In this document: positions 8,159-14,781 of the stretch, piece by piece
Layout of the letters: each line of letters starts with the position of its first letter
How positions within the stretch are numbered: the stretch's first letter is position 1
From: DASPMP01 sp035758925
GTDB taxonomy: Bacteria > Gemmatimonadota > Gemmatimonadetes > Gemmatimonadales > Gemmatimonadaceae
Length of the DNA: 15,333 bases
Reading direction: 5' to 3'
NCBI GenBank assembly: GCA_035758925.1
Contig: DASTVV010000020.1
Coordinates: forward strand, 1-15,333
Made by a program: the position numbers and the translations under genes
Notes under the pieces: generated by a model
What the model saw: the letters and a program-made list of their open reading frames with translations, nothing else
Database searches by the model: none
What the model was told of the DNA's origin: nothing

Positions 8159-8164
8159 ATTATA
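8159..8164 (-). promoter_or_regulatory. -10 box TATAAT for the amidohydrolase operon
   Basis: A perfect TATAAT on the minus strand lies 36 bp upstream of the ATG of gene C in the 86-bp divergent spacer (8124-8209). No good -35 hexamer is found 15-18 bp further up, so the promoter may be weak, activator-dependent or of a lineage-specific type. Confidence 0.5.
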
Positions 8165-8209
8165 CGTCGGGTGACTGCCATCCGCTGCCGGCCTGAATAC
8201 GTTTCTGCC

Positions 8210-9040
8210 ATGCCGGTTGACAAGGAGAATGCGCTCATCGCGTGGCTGACGCGCCACCGGCGAGTCGCGATCGGCTTCAGCGGTGGCGTGGACTCGGCGT
8301 ATCTCGCGGCCGTCGCGCTGGAAACGCTCGGCCCCACGCACTGCCTGGCGCTCATCGGGCGGAGTGCATCGCTCGCGGGGCGCGAAGAGGATCACGCGGT
8401 GGCGGTGGCGCGCGCCATCGGCATTCCGATGCTCCAGATCGATACGGGCGAGCTGACGGACCCGCGCTACGCCGCGAACCCAACGAACCGCTGCTACTTC
8501 TGCAAGTCGGTCCTGTGGCACACGCTTGTTCCCATCGCGAAAGGGCGTGGGTTCGACACGCTAGTGGATGGGACCAATGCCGATGACCAACACGACTATC
8601 GGCCTGGCGGCAAGGCGGCCGTCGAGCAGGGGGTCAGGTCACCTCTTGCGGAGGTCGACCTCACCAAGGCCGAAATCCGGGAGCTCACGCGCGTCCGTGG
8701 CTGGCCGTGGTGGGACCGTCCGGCGTCGCCCTGCCTGGCGTCCCGACTACCTTATGGTACGGCGGTGACCGAGGAGCGCCTGCGTCAGGTAGAGATCGCC
8801 GAATCGGGCTTGCGCGCGCTGGGGATCGTGGGAAACCTGCGGGTGCGGCATTACGGTGACCTTGCCCGGGTTGAGGTGGACGGCGAGCTGGTCCCTCAAT
8901 GGCGTGAGGGTGCGGCATTCGAGTCGTTGGCAAAGGCGGTGCGTGCAGCGGGCTTCACACAAGTGGAGTTGGACGCTCGAGGATTTCGATCGGGCTCACT
9001 GAACGTCATCGAGGGCGGTGCGTCTCTTCTTGGCCATTAA
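8210..9040 (+). CDS. larE: LarE-type ATP-dependent sulfur transferase
   Basis: Member of the PP-loop ATPase family. LarE adenylates the pyridinium-3,5-biscarboxylate mononucleotide and inserts sulfur to build the nickel-pincer nucleotide cofactor of lactate racemase-type enzymes. From the ATG at 8210 it has 276 residues, the usual size. The PP-loop SGGVDS is at 24-29, NRCYFCK (Cys95, Cys98) follows, then ASPCLASRLPYG with Cys175. Single-cysteine LarE sacrifices the last Cys as sulfur donor; forms with three cysteines are described as [4Fe-4S]-dependent. The Cx2C plus Cys175 set fits the second type. The frame is open back to 8126, but 8210 matches family starts. No ribosome site is obvious. 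larB and larC are not in the window. It heads a rightward overlapping operon, divergent from the amidohydrolase genes. Confidence 0.9.
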   Translation: MPVDKENALIAWLTRHRRVAIGFSGGVDSAYLAAVALETLGPTHCLALIGRSASLAGREEDHAVAVARAIGIPMLQIDTGELTDPRYAANPTNRCYFCKSVLWHTLVPIAKGRGFDTLVDGTNADDQHDYRPGGKAAVEQGVRSPLAEVDLTKAEIRELTRVRGWPWWDRPASPCLASRLPYGTAVTEERLRQVEIAESGLRALGIVGNLRVRHYGDLARVEVDGELVPQWREGAAFESLAKAVRAAGFTQVELDARGFRSGSLNVIEGGASLLGH

Positions 9041-9629
9041 TCTCGAGCCGTCGGTACGTCGATCGGTGGTGGAGGCTACGGCTGCGCTGCGGGACGCGGC
9101 GCCGTCGCTCAACTGGGTGGACGAGACGCGGTTGCATCTCACGCTCAAGTTCATCGGTGAAGCGACTGACGACGCGGCCCGCGCGATCGCGGGTGCGATC
9201 GGTGACGTCGCGAAGAATCACGAGCTCTTCGGTATCCATATCTGCGAAGTGGGAGCGTTCCCGAACTTTCGACGGGCGCGTGTCGTATGGATGGGCATCG
9301 ACCGCGAGCCGAGGCTGGAGCTGCTGCATCACGACGTGGAGGTCGCATGCGAGCGACTCGGATTCGAGGTGGAAGGCAGGCCATTCCGGCCGCACCTGAC
9401 GTTGGCACGCGTGCGCCAGTTCGGTAAACGCAAAACCGATGTGGAGGAGCTGCGCCGGTTGTCGCGCGCAAGCAAGAGAGTCGTGTTCGAGGCCGACAGC
9501 ACGGTACAGTCCATCGACCTGATGCGAAGCTGGAGCAAAGGGGCAGGCGAGAAGACGGAGGGCGATGACGCCACCGGCGCTCCGAAACACTATGAGCGCC
9601 TGTTTGCCGCGCCCCTGCGGTCCGCCTGA
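9018..9629 (+). CDS. thpR: RNA 2',3'-cyclic phosphodiesterase (2H family)
   Basis: ThpR (formerly 2'-5' RNA ligase/LigT) opens 2',3'-cyclic phosphate RNA ends to 2'-phosphate; its physiological role is not settled. At 203 residues it is near the usual 180-200. Both HxTx catalytic motifs are present, HLTL at 40-43 and HLTL at 126-129, and the start MRLFLAINL is characteristic. The GTG start lies inside larE (23-bp overlap in another frame) with GAGGG just upstream, so translation is probably coupled. The stop overlaps the next ATG by one base (TGATG). The C-terminal tail after about 175 is longer than average and polar. Confidence 0.92.
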   Translation: MRLFLAINLEPSVRRSVVEATAALRDAAPSLNWVDETRLHLTLKFIGEATDDAARAIAGAIGDVAKNHELFGIHICEVGAFPNFRRARVVWMGIDREPRLELLHHDVEVACERLGFEVEGRPFRPHLTLARVRQFGKRKTDVEELRRLSRASKRVVFEADSTVQSIDLMRSWSKGAGEKTEGDDATGAPKHYERLFAAPLRSA

Positions 9630-10297
9630 TGGGATGCATGCGTAGACTCGGCTGCCTGGTGCTGCTCGTCGTCCTCGCGATCGTGGCGTATCTCACGCGC
9701 GACTCCTGGATGCGTTTCCTGCCGGGCGTTGGGCCGCGCAGCACCGCCGACACGGGGGTCGGGGGCACCGCCCTCGTGTGGCAGCCGGTCACGGCGGACG
9801 GCGCAGCCCGCGCGCGCCGGGCACTCGAGCAGCTGCGAGCCCCGCGCGGTCCCGCTTACGTGACCATCACGCCAGGTGACCTGGGCTCCTACATCTATCA
9901 AGAGCTGGCCAAGTCGCTCCCGCAGTCGGCGCAAGGGATCGAGACAGCGGGCCTGGGCGACCGCCTGTATGTGCGCGCGACGGTCAGCACCACGGAGCTC
10001 AAGGCGGCCCTTGGGCCGCTTGCCGGATTGCTGGGTGAGCGCGAACAGATCCAGATGGGCGGAACGCTCCATGTCATTCGGCCCGGCATCGCCGAGCTGC
10101 AGATCAAGGACATGAAGATCGGAAACGTGGCGCTGCCGCAGGCGCTGATCCCGCGGCTCGTGCGCCAGATTTCCCGCGGCGTCAGGCCGCCGGAGCTTGC
10201 CCCCGACGGCATCCCCCTGCAGACGCCCGAATACATCGGCGACGTACGCGTTTCGAACAACAGAGTCACACTCTACAAAGCCATCCCCGCGAAATGA
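9629..10297 (+). CDS. Membrane-anchored protein of unknown function (possible YpmS/lipid-binding-like fold)
   Basis: A 222-residue protein with one N-terminal transmembrane segment (about 6-22, preceded by RR) and the rest outside the cytoplasm. I do not recognise the family with confidence. The body has alternating hydrophobic strands. Its C-terminal half resembles in style the YpmS/DUF2140 or DUF2993 groups of envelope proteins with lipid-binding-like folds: a strand-rich stretch with IGNVALPQALIPRLV and an ending DVRVSNNRVTLYKAI. This is a weak inference. The start ATG overlaps the thpR stop by one base, and its own stop directly abuts the ATG of the regulator gene. It is therefore almost certainly cotranscribed with both. 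Confidence 0.75.
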   Translation: MGCMRRLGCLVLLVVLAIVAYLTRDSWMRFLPGVGPRSTADTGVGGTALVWQPVTADGAARARRALEQLRAPRGPAYVTITPGDLGSYIYQELAKSLPQSAQGIETAGLGDRLYVRATVSTTELKAALGPLAGLLGEREQIQMGGTLHVIRPGIAELQIKDMKIGNVALPQALIPRLVRQISRGVRPPELAPDGIPLQTPEYIGDVRVSNNRVTLYKAIPAK

Positions 10298-11677
10298 ATG
10301 CCGCGTAAAGTCCTGATCGTCGACGACGAAGCCGGCATCCGCCAGGCACTCGGCCAGCTGCTGGAGTTCGAGGGCTACGAGGTGCGCTCGGCCGACAATG
10401 CCACCGATGGCATCACCCAGTATCAGAGCTATCGCCCACACCTGGTGTTTTTGGATGTGAAGATGGCGGGCATCGACGGCCTCGAAGCGCTCAAGCGTCT
10501 GCGCGAGATCGATCCGGCGGCCGTCGTCGTGATGATCAGCGGGCACGCCACCATCCAGACTGCGGTGGAAGCCACACAGCGCGGCGCGTACGACATCCTG
10601 GAGAAGCCGCTCGATACAGACCGGATTCTCGTCACGCTGCGCAACGCGCTCTCGCATCTCGACCTGCACGAAGAGAACGCGAGACTCAAGCAGACCATTG
10701 CGTCGCGATTCGAAATCGTGGGACGGTCGTACGCCATCCGCGCGGTGACCGACAAGATCGAGAAGGTGGCCAAGACGCCGGGCCGCGTGTTGATCACCGG
10801 CGAGAACGGGACGGGCAAGGAGCTCGTGGCGCGCGCCATTCACAATCAGTCGACGCGTGCGGACGGGCCTTTCGTCGAGGTCAATTGCGCGGCGATCCCA
10901 TCCGAGCTGATCGAAAGCGAATTGTTCGGGCACATGAAGGGCTCGTTCACGGGCGCGATTTCGGACCGCGCGGGCAAGTTCGAGCAGGCCGATGGCGGCA
11001 CGTTGTTCCTGGACGAGGTGGGCGACATGTCGCTGGCGGCACAGGCCAAGGTGCTGCGCGTGCTGCAGGACGGTGTCGTGACGCGGATCGGAGGCTCGAA
11101 GCCGGTCCAGGTGGACGTGCGGGTGCTCGCCGCCACCAACAAGAGAGTCGAGGACGAGATCGCCGCCGGCAGGTTCCGGGAAGATCTTTACTATCGGTTG
11201 AACGTCGTGCCGCTGCACGTTCCGCCGCTGCGCGAGCGGCGCGAGGACATTCCCCTGCTCATCGGCCATTTCGTCGATGTGCTGACGCGCGGGGACGGCG
11301 GTGGCGGCGGAATGCCTCCACGAGTCGTGACGCCTGAAGCCGTGGCTGTCCTTCAGCGCCTCGATTGGCCGGGCAACGTGCGCGAGCTGCGGAACACGAT
11401 CGAGCGTCTGCTCATTCTGTCGGCCGGTCCACGGATCGGACCAGAAGACGTCGAGCGCCTGGTGGGGCGGCGCAGCGCGGACCAGGCGGGCATCGGATCG
11501 CTGCTGGACTGCAAGACCTTCGAGGAGTTCAAGCAGGTGGCGGAGCGAGCGTTTCTGCTGGCGAAGCTGCGGGAGCACGACTGGAACGTCAGCGAGACCG
11601 CGCGGGCGCTGGATATGCCTCGCTCCAACCTGTACAAGAAGATCGAGCGCTACGCGCTCACTCGGGAGAGCACGTGA
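10298..11677 (+). CDS. NtrC-family sigma-54-dependent response regulator
   Basis: Two-component response regulator that activates sigma-54 promoters. At 459 residues it has all three NtrC domains. The receiver domain (1-120) has phospho-acceptor Asp53 (VFLDVKM), the acidic DD pair at 9-10, Ser80 and the EKPL lysine. The AAA+ domain (about 139-375) has Walker A GENGTGKE (168-175), the sigma-54 contact loop GSFTGA (215-220, a one-residue variant of GAFTGA), Walker B GTLFLDE (about 234-240) and the R-finger region. A C-terminal Fis-type helix-turn-helix (about 428-452, VSETARALDMPRSNLYKKI) ends the protein. A glycine run sits at about 331-338. Its start abuts the upstream stop (TGAATG) without its own clear ribosome site. 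No sensor kinase is in the window, so signal and partner are unknown. Target promoters were not identified. Confidence 0.95.
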   Translation: MPRKVLIVDDEAGIRQALGQLLEFEGYEVRSADNATDGITQYQSYRPHLVFLDVKMAGIDGLEALKRLREIDPAAVVVMISGHATIQTAVEATQRGAYDILEKPLDTDRILVTLRNALSHLDLHEENARLKQTIASRFEIVGRSYAIRAVTDKIEKVAKTPGRVLITGENGTGKELVARAIHNQSTRADGPFVEVNCAAIPSELIESELFGHMKGSFTGAISDRAGKFEQADGGTLFLDEVGDMSLAAQAKVLRVLQDGVVTRIGGSKPVQVDVRVLAATNKRVEDEIAAGRFREDLYYRLNVVPLHVPPLRERREDIPLLIGHFVDVLTRGDGGGGGMPPRVVTPEAVAVLQRLDWPGNVRELRNTIERLLILSAGPRIGPEDVERLVGRRSADQAGIGSLLDCKTFEEFKQVAERAFLLAKLREHDWNVSETARALDMPRSNLYKKIERYALTREST

Positions 11678-12168
11678 GCGAACGCAACTGGGACAAGGAG
11701 CTCGCGAAGATCGACAAGCAGCTCGAATCGGTATCCGATTCGCAGATGTTCCCCGAGAAAAAGAACGCCACGCCGTCGCAGAAGGCCGAGATCGCCGTCG
11801 AGCGTGCGCAGACGTCGTCGCTGCCGGCCATCCTGCGTCTCACGCTGTCGGTCGCGCTTGGCGTCGGCATCCTCTTTTGGCCGTACGCGAATCGGTGCGG
11901 AGTGGGACTCGCGGGCTACCTGTTCGGGGTAACGGCGGTTTCCGCGAGCGGCATTTGGAGTGCGGTGTGGACGTGGCGGCATCGGACGGCCAAGGCGCAC
12001 ACGCTTTCCATACTATTGATGGTGTGGGGGCTGATCCTCGGCGCCATCGAGGTACTGCCGCGAGTCGGTTATGCCAAGCAGTCGCTGCCGTGGTCCTGCA
12101 CCGCGAATCCGTCTACACAACCAACGACAACTACTCATCCGAATCCAACGAATCAAACGAAAAAATAG
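11674..12168 (+). CDS. Small membrane protein, three predicted helices
   Basis: A 164-residue protein that I do not recognise. It has a charged cytoplasmic N-terminus (1-48, several Lys/Glu, helical), then three hydrophobic segments at about 52-70, 75-99 and 109-128. A Thr/Pro/Asn-rich tail (about 145-164) ends the protein. The GTG start overlaps the regulator's stop as GTGA and has GGGAG at good distance, so it is cotranscribed and translationally coupled. The tail is unlike the rest in base composition (AT-rich), and its last nine codons fall inside the left arm of the inverted repeat at 12139-12219. The original C-terminus has probably been replaced or extended by insertion of that element. 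Confidence 0.75.
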   Translation: MSERNWDKELAKIDKQLESVSDSQMFPEKKNATPSQKAEIAVERAQTSSLPAILRLTLSVALGVGILFWPYANRCGVGLAGYLFGVTAVSASGIWSAVWTWRHRTAKAHTLSILLMVWGLILGAIEVLPRVGYAKQSLPWSCTANPSTQPTTTTHPNPTNQTKK

Positions 12169-12219
12169 AGAATGTTGGTTCTCTATTCGGCAGTCATTCG
12201 TGGCATTCGTGGAATTCGG
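12139..12219. repeat. AT-rich imperfect inverted-repeat element (REP/MITE-like)
   Basis: The left arm CCGAATCCAACGAATC (12139-12154) matches the reverse complement of 12204-12219 at 13 of 16 positions. Between the arms lies a perfect 9-bp hairpin (12164-12187). The right side holds two tandem copies of CATTCGTGG (12195-12203, 12204-12212) and a degenerate third (AATTCGGGT). Composition is clearly poorer in GC than the flanks. The left arm encodes the C-terminal codons and stop of the preceding gene. The design suggests a small dispersed palindromic element; no transposase is present. Confidence 0.6.
12164..12187. repeat. Perfect 9-bp hairpin AATAGAGAA / TTCTCTATT
   Basis: The stem is nine base pairs with a six-base loop (TGTTGG). 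On the plus strand no T-run follows, so it is not a standard terminator for the upstream operon. On the minus strand the stem runs into a T-tract, which resembles a terminator, but no minus-strand gene lies there. It includes the stop codon of the small membrane protein gene. Confidence 0.65.
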
Positions 12220-12243
12220 GTGTGGTGTTGCTTTTGACCTGAC

Positions 12244-13746
12244 ATGAAAACCTTCAAGAACTTCATCGACGGCAAGTGGCAGGAGCCGTCGACCGGCGAG
12301 TATTTCGAGAATCGCAATCCGGCCGACTGGAATGATCTCATCGGCAACTTTCCGCTTTCCGCGGAAGAGGACGTCGAGCGCGCGGTGCAGTCAGCGTTGC
12401 GCGGCTTCGCCGTCTGGCGCGCGACCCCCGCTCCGGCGCGCGGTGACGTGCTGCGCCGCGTGGGTGACATCATGGCGAAGCGGAAGGAAGAGATCGCCGA
12501 CCTGATGACGCGCGAGATGGGGAAGCCGCTGCAGGAGACGCGCGGCGACGTGCAGGAGGGCATCGACACCGCGTACTATGCCGCCAGTGAGGGCCGACGG
12601 CTGTTTGGGCACACGGTTCCCAGCGAGCTGAAGAACAAGTGGGCAATGTCCTTTCGCCGACCGATCGGCGTGGCCGGACTCATCACGCCCTTCAACTTCC
12701 CGATGGCCATCCCGACGTGGAAGGCGTTCCCCGCGCTCACCTGCGGCAACGCGGTGATCCTCAAGCCGGCCGAGGACGTCCCGCACACGGCGGCTGTCTT
12801 GGTGGAAGTGCTGCTGGAGGCCGGTCTCCCGCCGGAGGTCATCCAGCTGGTGCACGGGAAGGGGGAGCGCGCGGGGAAGGCGCTCGTCGAACACCCCAAG
12901 GTACCGATCATTTCCTTCACGGGCTCGACCGAGACCGGACGAATCGTCGGGGAAACCTGTGGCCGCATGCACAAGCGACTGTCGCTCGAAATGGGCGGCA
13001 AGAACGCGATGATCGTGCTGGACGATGCCAACCTGGACCTCGCCCTCGATGGCGTCCTGTGGGGTGCGTTCGGAACCACCGGCCAGCGCTGCACCGCCAC
13101 GAGCCGCCTCATCCTCCAGGATGGAGTTCACGACGACTTCCTCAGCCGCCTGGTGGATCGTGTGCGGACGCTACGGTTGGGCGACGGCCGCGCGAAAGAC
13201 GGTACCGACGTCGGCCCGCTGATCAATGCTGCCTCCCTGGAGAAGGTCGAGCGCTATGTCGACATCGGCGTCCAGGAAGGTGGCGATCTCCTGGTCGGGG
13301 GCCGGCGCGCCGAGGGGAAGGACCTGGAGAAGGGCTTTTTCTATCAGCCGACCATCTTCGCCCGCGTGACGCATGGAATGCGGATCGAGCAGGAGGAGAT
13401 TTTCGGCCCGGTTCTTTCTGTGATCCGGGTCACGACGGTGGACGAGGCCTTTGCCATCAACAACGGCGTGAAGTACGGGCTCTCGTCCTCCGTGTACACT
13501 CGTGACGTCAACGTGGCCTTCCGGGCGCAGCAGGAGCTCGATACCGGGATCACATATATCAACGCGCCCACGATTGGCGCCGAGGCACATCTCCCGTTTG
13601 GCGGTGTCAAACAGACAGGCAACGGACACCGCGAGGGCGGGTGGGAGGTGTATGAGTTCTACTCCGAAACGAAGGTAGGATACCTGGATTTTTCGGGGCA
13701 ACTGCAGCGGGCGCAGATCGACAATTATCTCGGCACGCCCGATTGA
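12244..13746 (+). CDS. NAD(P)+-dependent aldehyde dehydrogenase
   Basis: Soluble aldehyde dehydrogenase superfamily enzyme, oxidising an aldehyde to the acid; 500 residues is typical. Key residues are all present: Asn151 (TPFNFP), Lys174 (LKPAED), FTGSTE (225-230), general-base Glu249 (LEMGG), nucleophile Cys283 (GQRCTATS) and the EEIFGPV motif near 387. Glu177, three residues after the lysine, is the position that binds adenine ribose in NAD-preferring members, so NAD+ is more likely than NADP+. The C-terminal signature INAPTIGAEAHLPFGG recalls semialdehyde dehydrogenases acting on carboxylated substrates, such as aminoadipate or ketoglutarate semialdehyde, but the substrate is not decided by the sequence. 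No strong ribosome site is seen. It lies 75 bp after the previous gene, behind the repeat element, and 41 bp before lepB. Confidence 0.93.
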   Translation: MKTFKNFIDGKWQEPSTGEYFENRNPADWNDLIGNFPLSAEEDVERAVQSALRGFAVWRATPAPARGDVLRRVGDIMAKRKEEIADLMTREMGKPLQETRGDVQEGIDTAYYAASEGRRLFGHTVPSELKNKWAMSFRRPIGVAGLITPFNFPMAIPTWKAFPALTCGNAVILKPAEDVPHTAAVLVEVLLEAGLPPEVIQLVHGKGERAGKALVEHPKVPIISFTGSTETGRIVGETCGRMHKRLSLEMGGKNAMIVLDDANLDLALDGVLWGAFGTTGQRCTATSRLILQDGVHDDFLSRLVDRVRTLRLGDGRAKDGTDVGPLINAASLEKVERYVDIGVQEGGDLLVGGRRAEGKDLEKGFFYQPTIFARVTHGMRIEQEEIFGPVLSVIRVTTVDEAFAINNGVKYGLSSSVYTRDVNVAFRAQQELDTGITYINAPTIGAEAHLPFGGVKQTGNGHREGGWEVYEFYSETKVGYLDFSGQLQRAQIDNYLGTPD

Positions 13747-13787
13747 TACTCGAACGCCAGTCAACCGTCTTAGGAAGCAGGTGCAGG

Positions 13788-14633
13788 ATGCAGGAAATCC
13801 GGGGCGATAGCCCCTTGATGGCGCCGAACGCGACAGTAAACTCAGAATCGATGCAGGACGCCTCTCCCTCCGAGAAAGACCCGACATTCCGGATCACCCC
13901 GGCTCAGCGCATCGACGCGCTGGACTACGTCAATCGTCGGCGTGGGTTGGGGCTCGGCTTCCTCTGGGAGTGGACGAAGATCTTCTGGATCTCGGTCGCG
14001 CTGTTCCTGGTGCTGCGCACGTTCATCGTCGAAGCGTTCAAGATCCCGAGCGGCAGCATGGAGCGGACGCTGCTCATTGGCGACTTCCTGCTGGTCAACA
14101 AGCTCGCGTTCGGCGCCGAGATTCCATTCACTCACAGACGCCTGCCCGCGCTCACGGAACCGCGTCGTGGCGACGTGATCGTGTTCGAGTCGCCCGAGGA
14201 CCTCTCCAAGACCTATGTGAAACGTCTGGTTGGGCTGCCCGGCGACACGCTCGAGATGAAAGACGGCCAGTTGATCAGAAATGCGGTGCGGCTCACAGAG
14301 CAGTATAGCTGGCACGTCACACCCGAGAGCGACGCGGTGGAAGAGCGCTTTCGGTGGCAGCGGGACTACGTCGTGCACGCGGCGGACGCGGCCATCGGAT
14401 ACTATCCGACGCGTAACAACTGGGGTCCGTTGGTCGTCCCTGAGAAGAACTACTTCGTGCTTGGCGACAACAGGGACAACTCCAGCGACAGCCGGTATTG
14501 GGGCTTCGTTCCGGACTCGTTGGTAAAGGGTCGGCCCTTCGTTATCTACTACAGCTACGCACCAGATTCATCGCACAGTCTCGCGTGGCTCACCCGGATT
14601 CGCTGGAACCGGTTGGGCGAACGCGTTCGATAG
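13788..14633 (+). CDS. lepB: Signal peptidase I
   Basis: Membrane serine protease that removes signal peptides from exported proteins. From the ATG at 13788 it has 281 residues. A cytoplasmic N-terminal extension of about 60 residues precedes a single transmembrane helix (about 64-81, FWISVALFLVLRTFIV). Catalytic Ser90 (PSGSME) and Lys145 (YVKRLVGLPGD) follow, then a substrate-binding insertion and box E GDNRDNSSDSRYWG (226-239). The start is uncertain: the frame opens at a TTG at 13743 that overlaps the dehydrogenase stop, and ATGs also exist at 13818 and 13851. 13788 was preferred because AGG-rich sequence precedes it. It ends just before a strong terminator, so it closes the transcription unit. 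It would serve the exported proteins of the leftward operon that have non-lipoprotein signals. Confidence 0.94.
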   Translation: MQEIRGDSPLMAPNATVNSESMQDASPSEKDPTFRITPAQRIDALDYVNRRRGLGLGFLWEWTKIFWISVALFLVLRTFIVEAFKIPSGSMERTLLIGDFLLVNKLAFGAEIPFTHRRLPALTEPRRGDVIVFESPEDLSKTYVKRLVGLPGDTLEMKDGQLIRNAVRLTEQYSWHVTPESDAVEERFRWQRDYVVHAADAAIGYYPTRNNWGPLVVPEKNYFVLGDNRDNSSDSRYWGFVPDSLVKGRPFVIYYSYAPDSSHSLAWLTRIRWNRLGERVR

Positions 14634-14642
14634 AAGCACGGA

Positions 14643-14687
14643 CCGCGCGCAGGATAAGTCAGGACCCCTGTTGCGCGGCCTGTTTTT
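14643..14687 (+). terminator. Rho-independent terminator after lepB
   Basis: CCGCGC (14643-14648) pairs with GCGCGG (14673-14678). A G-U pair and inner CAGG/CCTG pairing (14650-14653 with 14667-14670) extend the stem after one bulged base. TTTTT follows at 14683-14687. It begins ten bases after the lepB stop and separates that unit from the sigma factor gene. Confidence 0.75.
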
Positions 14688-14689
14688 GA

Positions 14690-14695
14690 TATAAA
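14690..14695 (+). promoter_or_regulatory. Candidate -10 box TATAAA for the sigma factor gene
   Basis: TATAAA lies in a locally AT-rich stretch directly after the terminator and about 87 bp before the sigma factor ATG. The possible -35 region (CTGTTG, 14668-14673, 16-bp spacing) is poor and falls within the terminator stem. Confidence 0.3.
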
Positions 14696-14781
14696 TCGTT
14701 TCGTCCGGAGTTGAGCTGAGCGCGAGGACGCAATGGCGCCTTGCTCATCTTCGGTTCCCGCCGCACGCAAGGGGTAGTCCG

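Noticed and set aside
9590..11578. Long minus-strand open frame (662 codons) opposite the NtrC regulator and its upstream gene
   Set aside because: The composition is that of an antisense shadow (many His, Arg, Gln) and the plus-strand genes have complete domain and motif sets.
12164..12187. Hairpin as the terminator of the larE-thpR-regulator operon
   Set aside because: On the plus strand no T-run follows the stem; the A-tract precedes it. It fits better as the core of the palindromic element.
12195..12221. Start of a CRISPR-like array from the CATTCGTGG repeats
   Set aside because: The units are 9 bp, tandem without spacers, and limited to two good copies and one degenerate copy.
13743..13787. 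TTG at 13743 as the lepB start, overlapping the dehydrogenase stop
   Set aside because: It would add 15 residues with no family support and lies without a ribosome site; ATG at 13788 is more plausible, though not proven.
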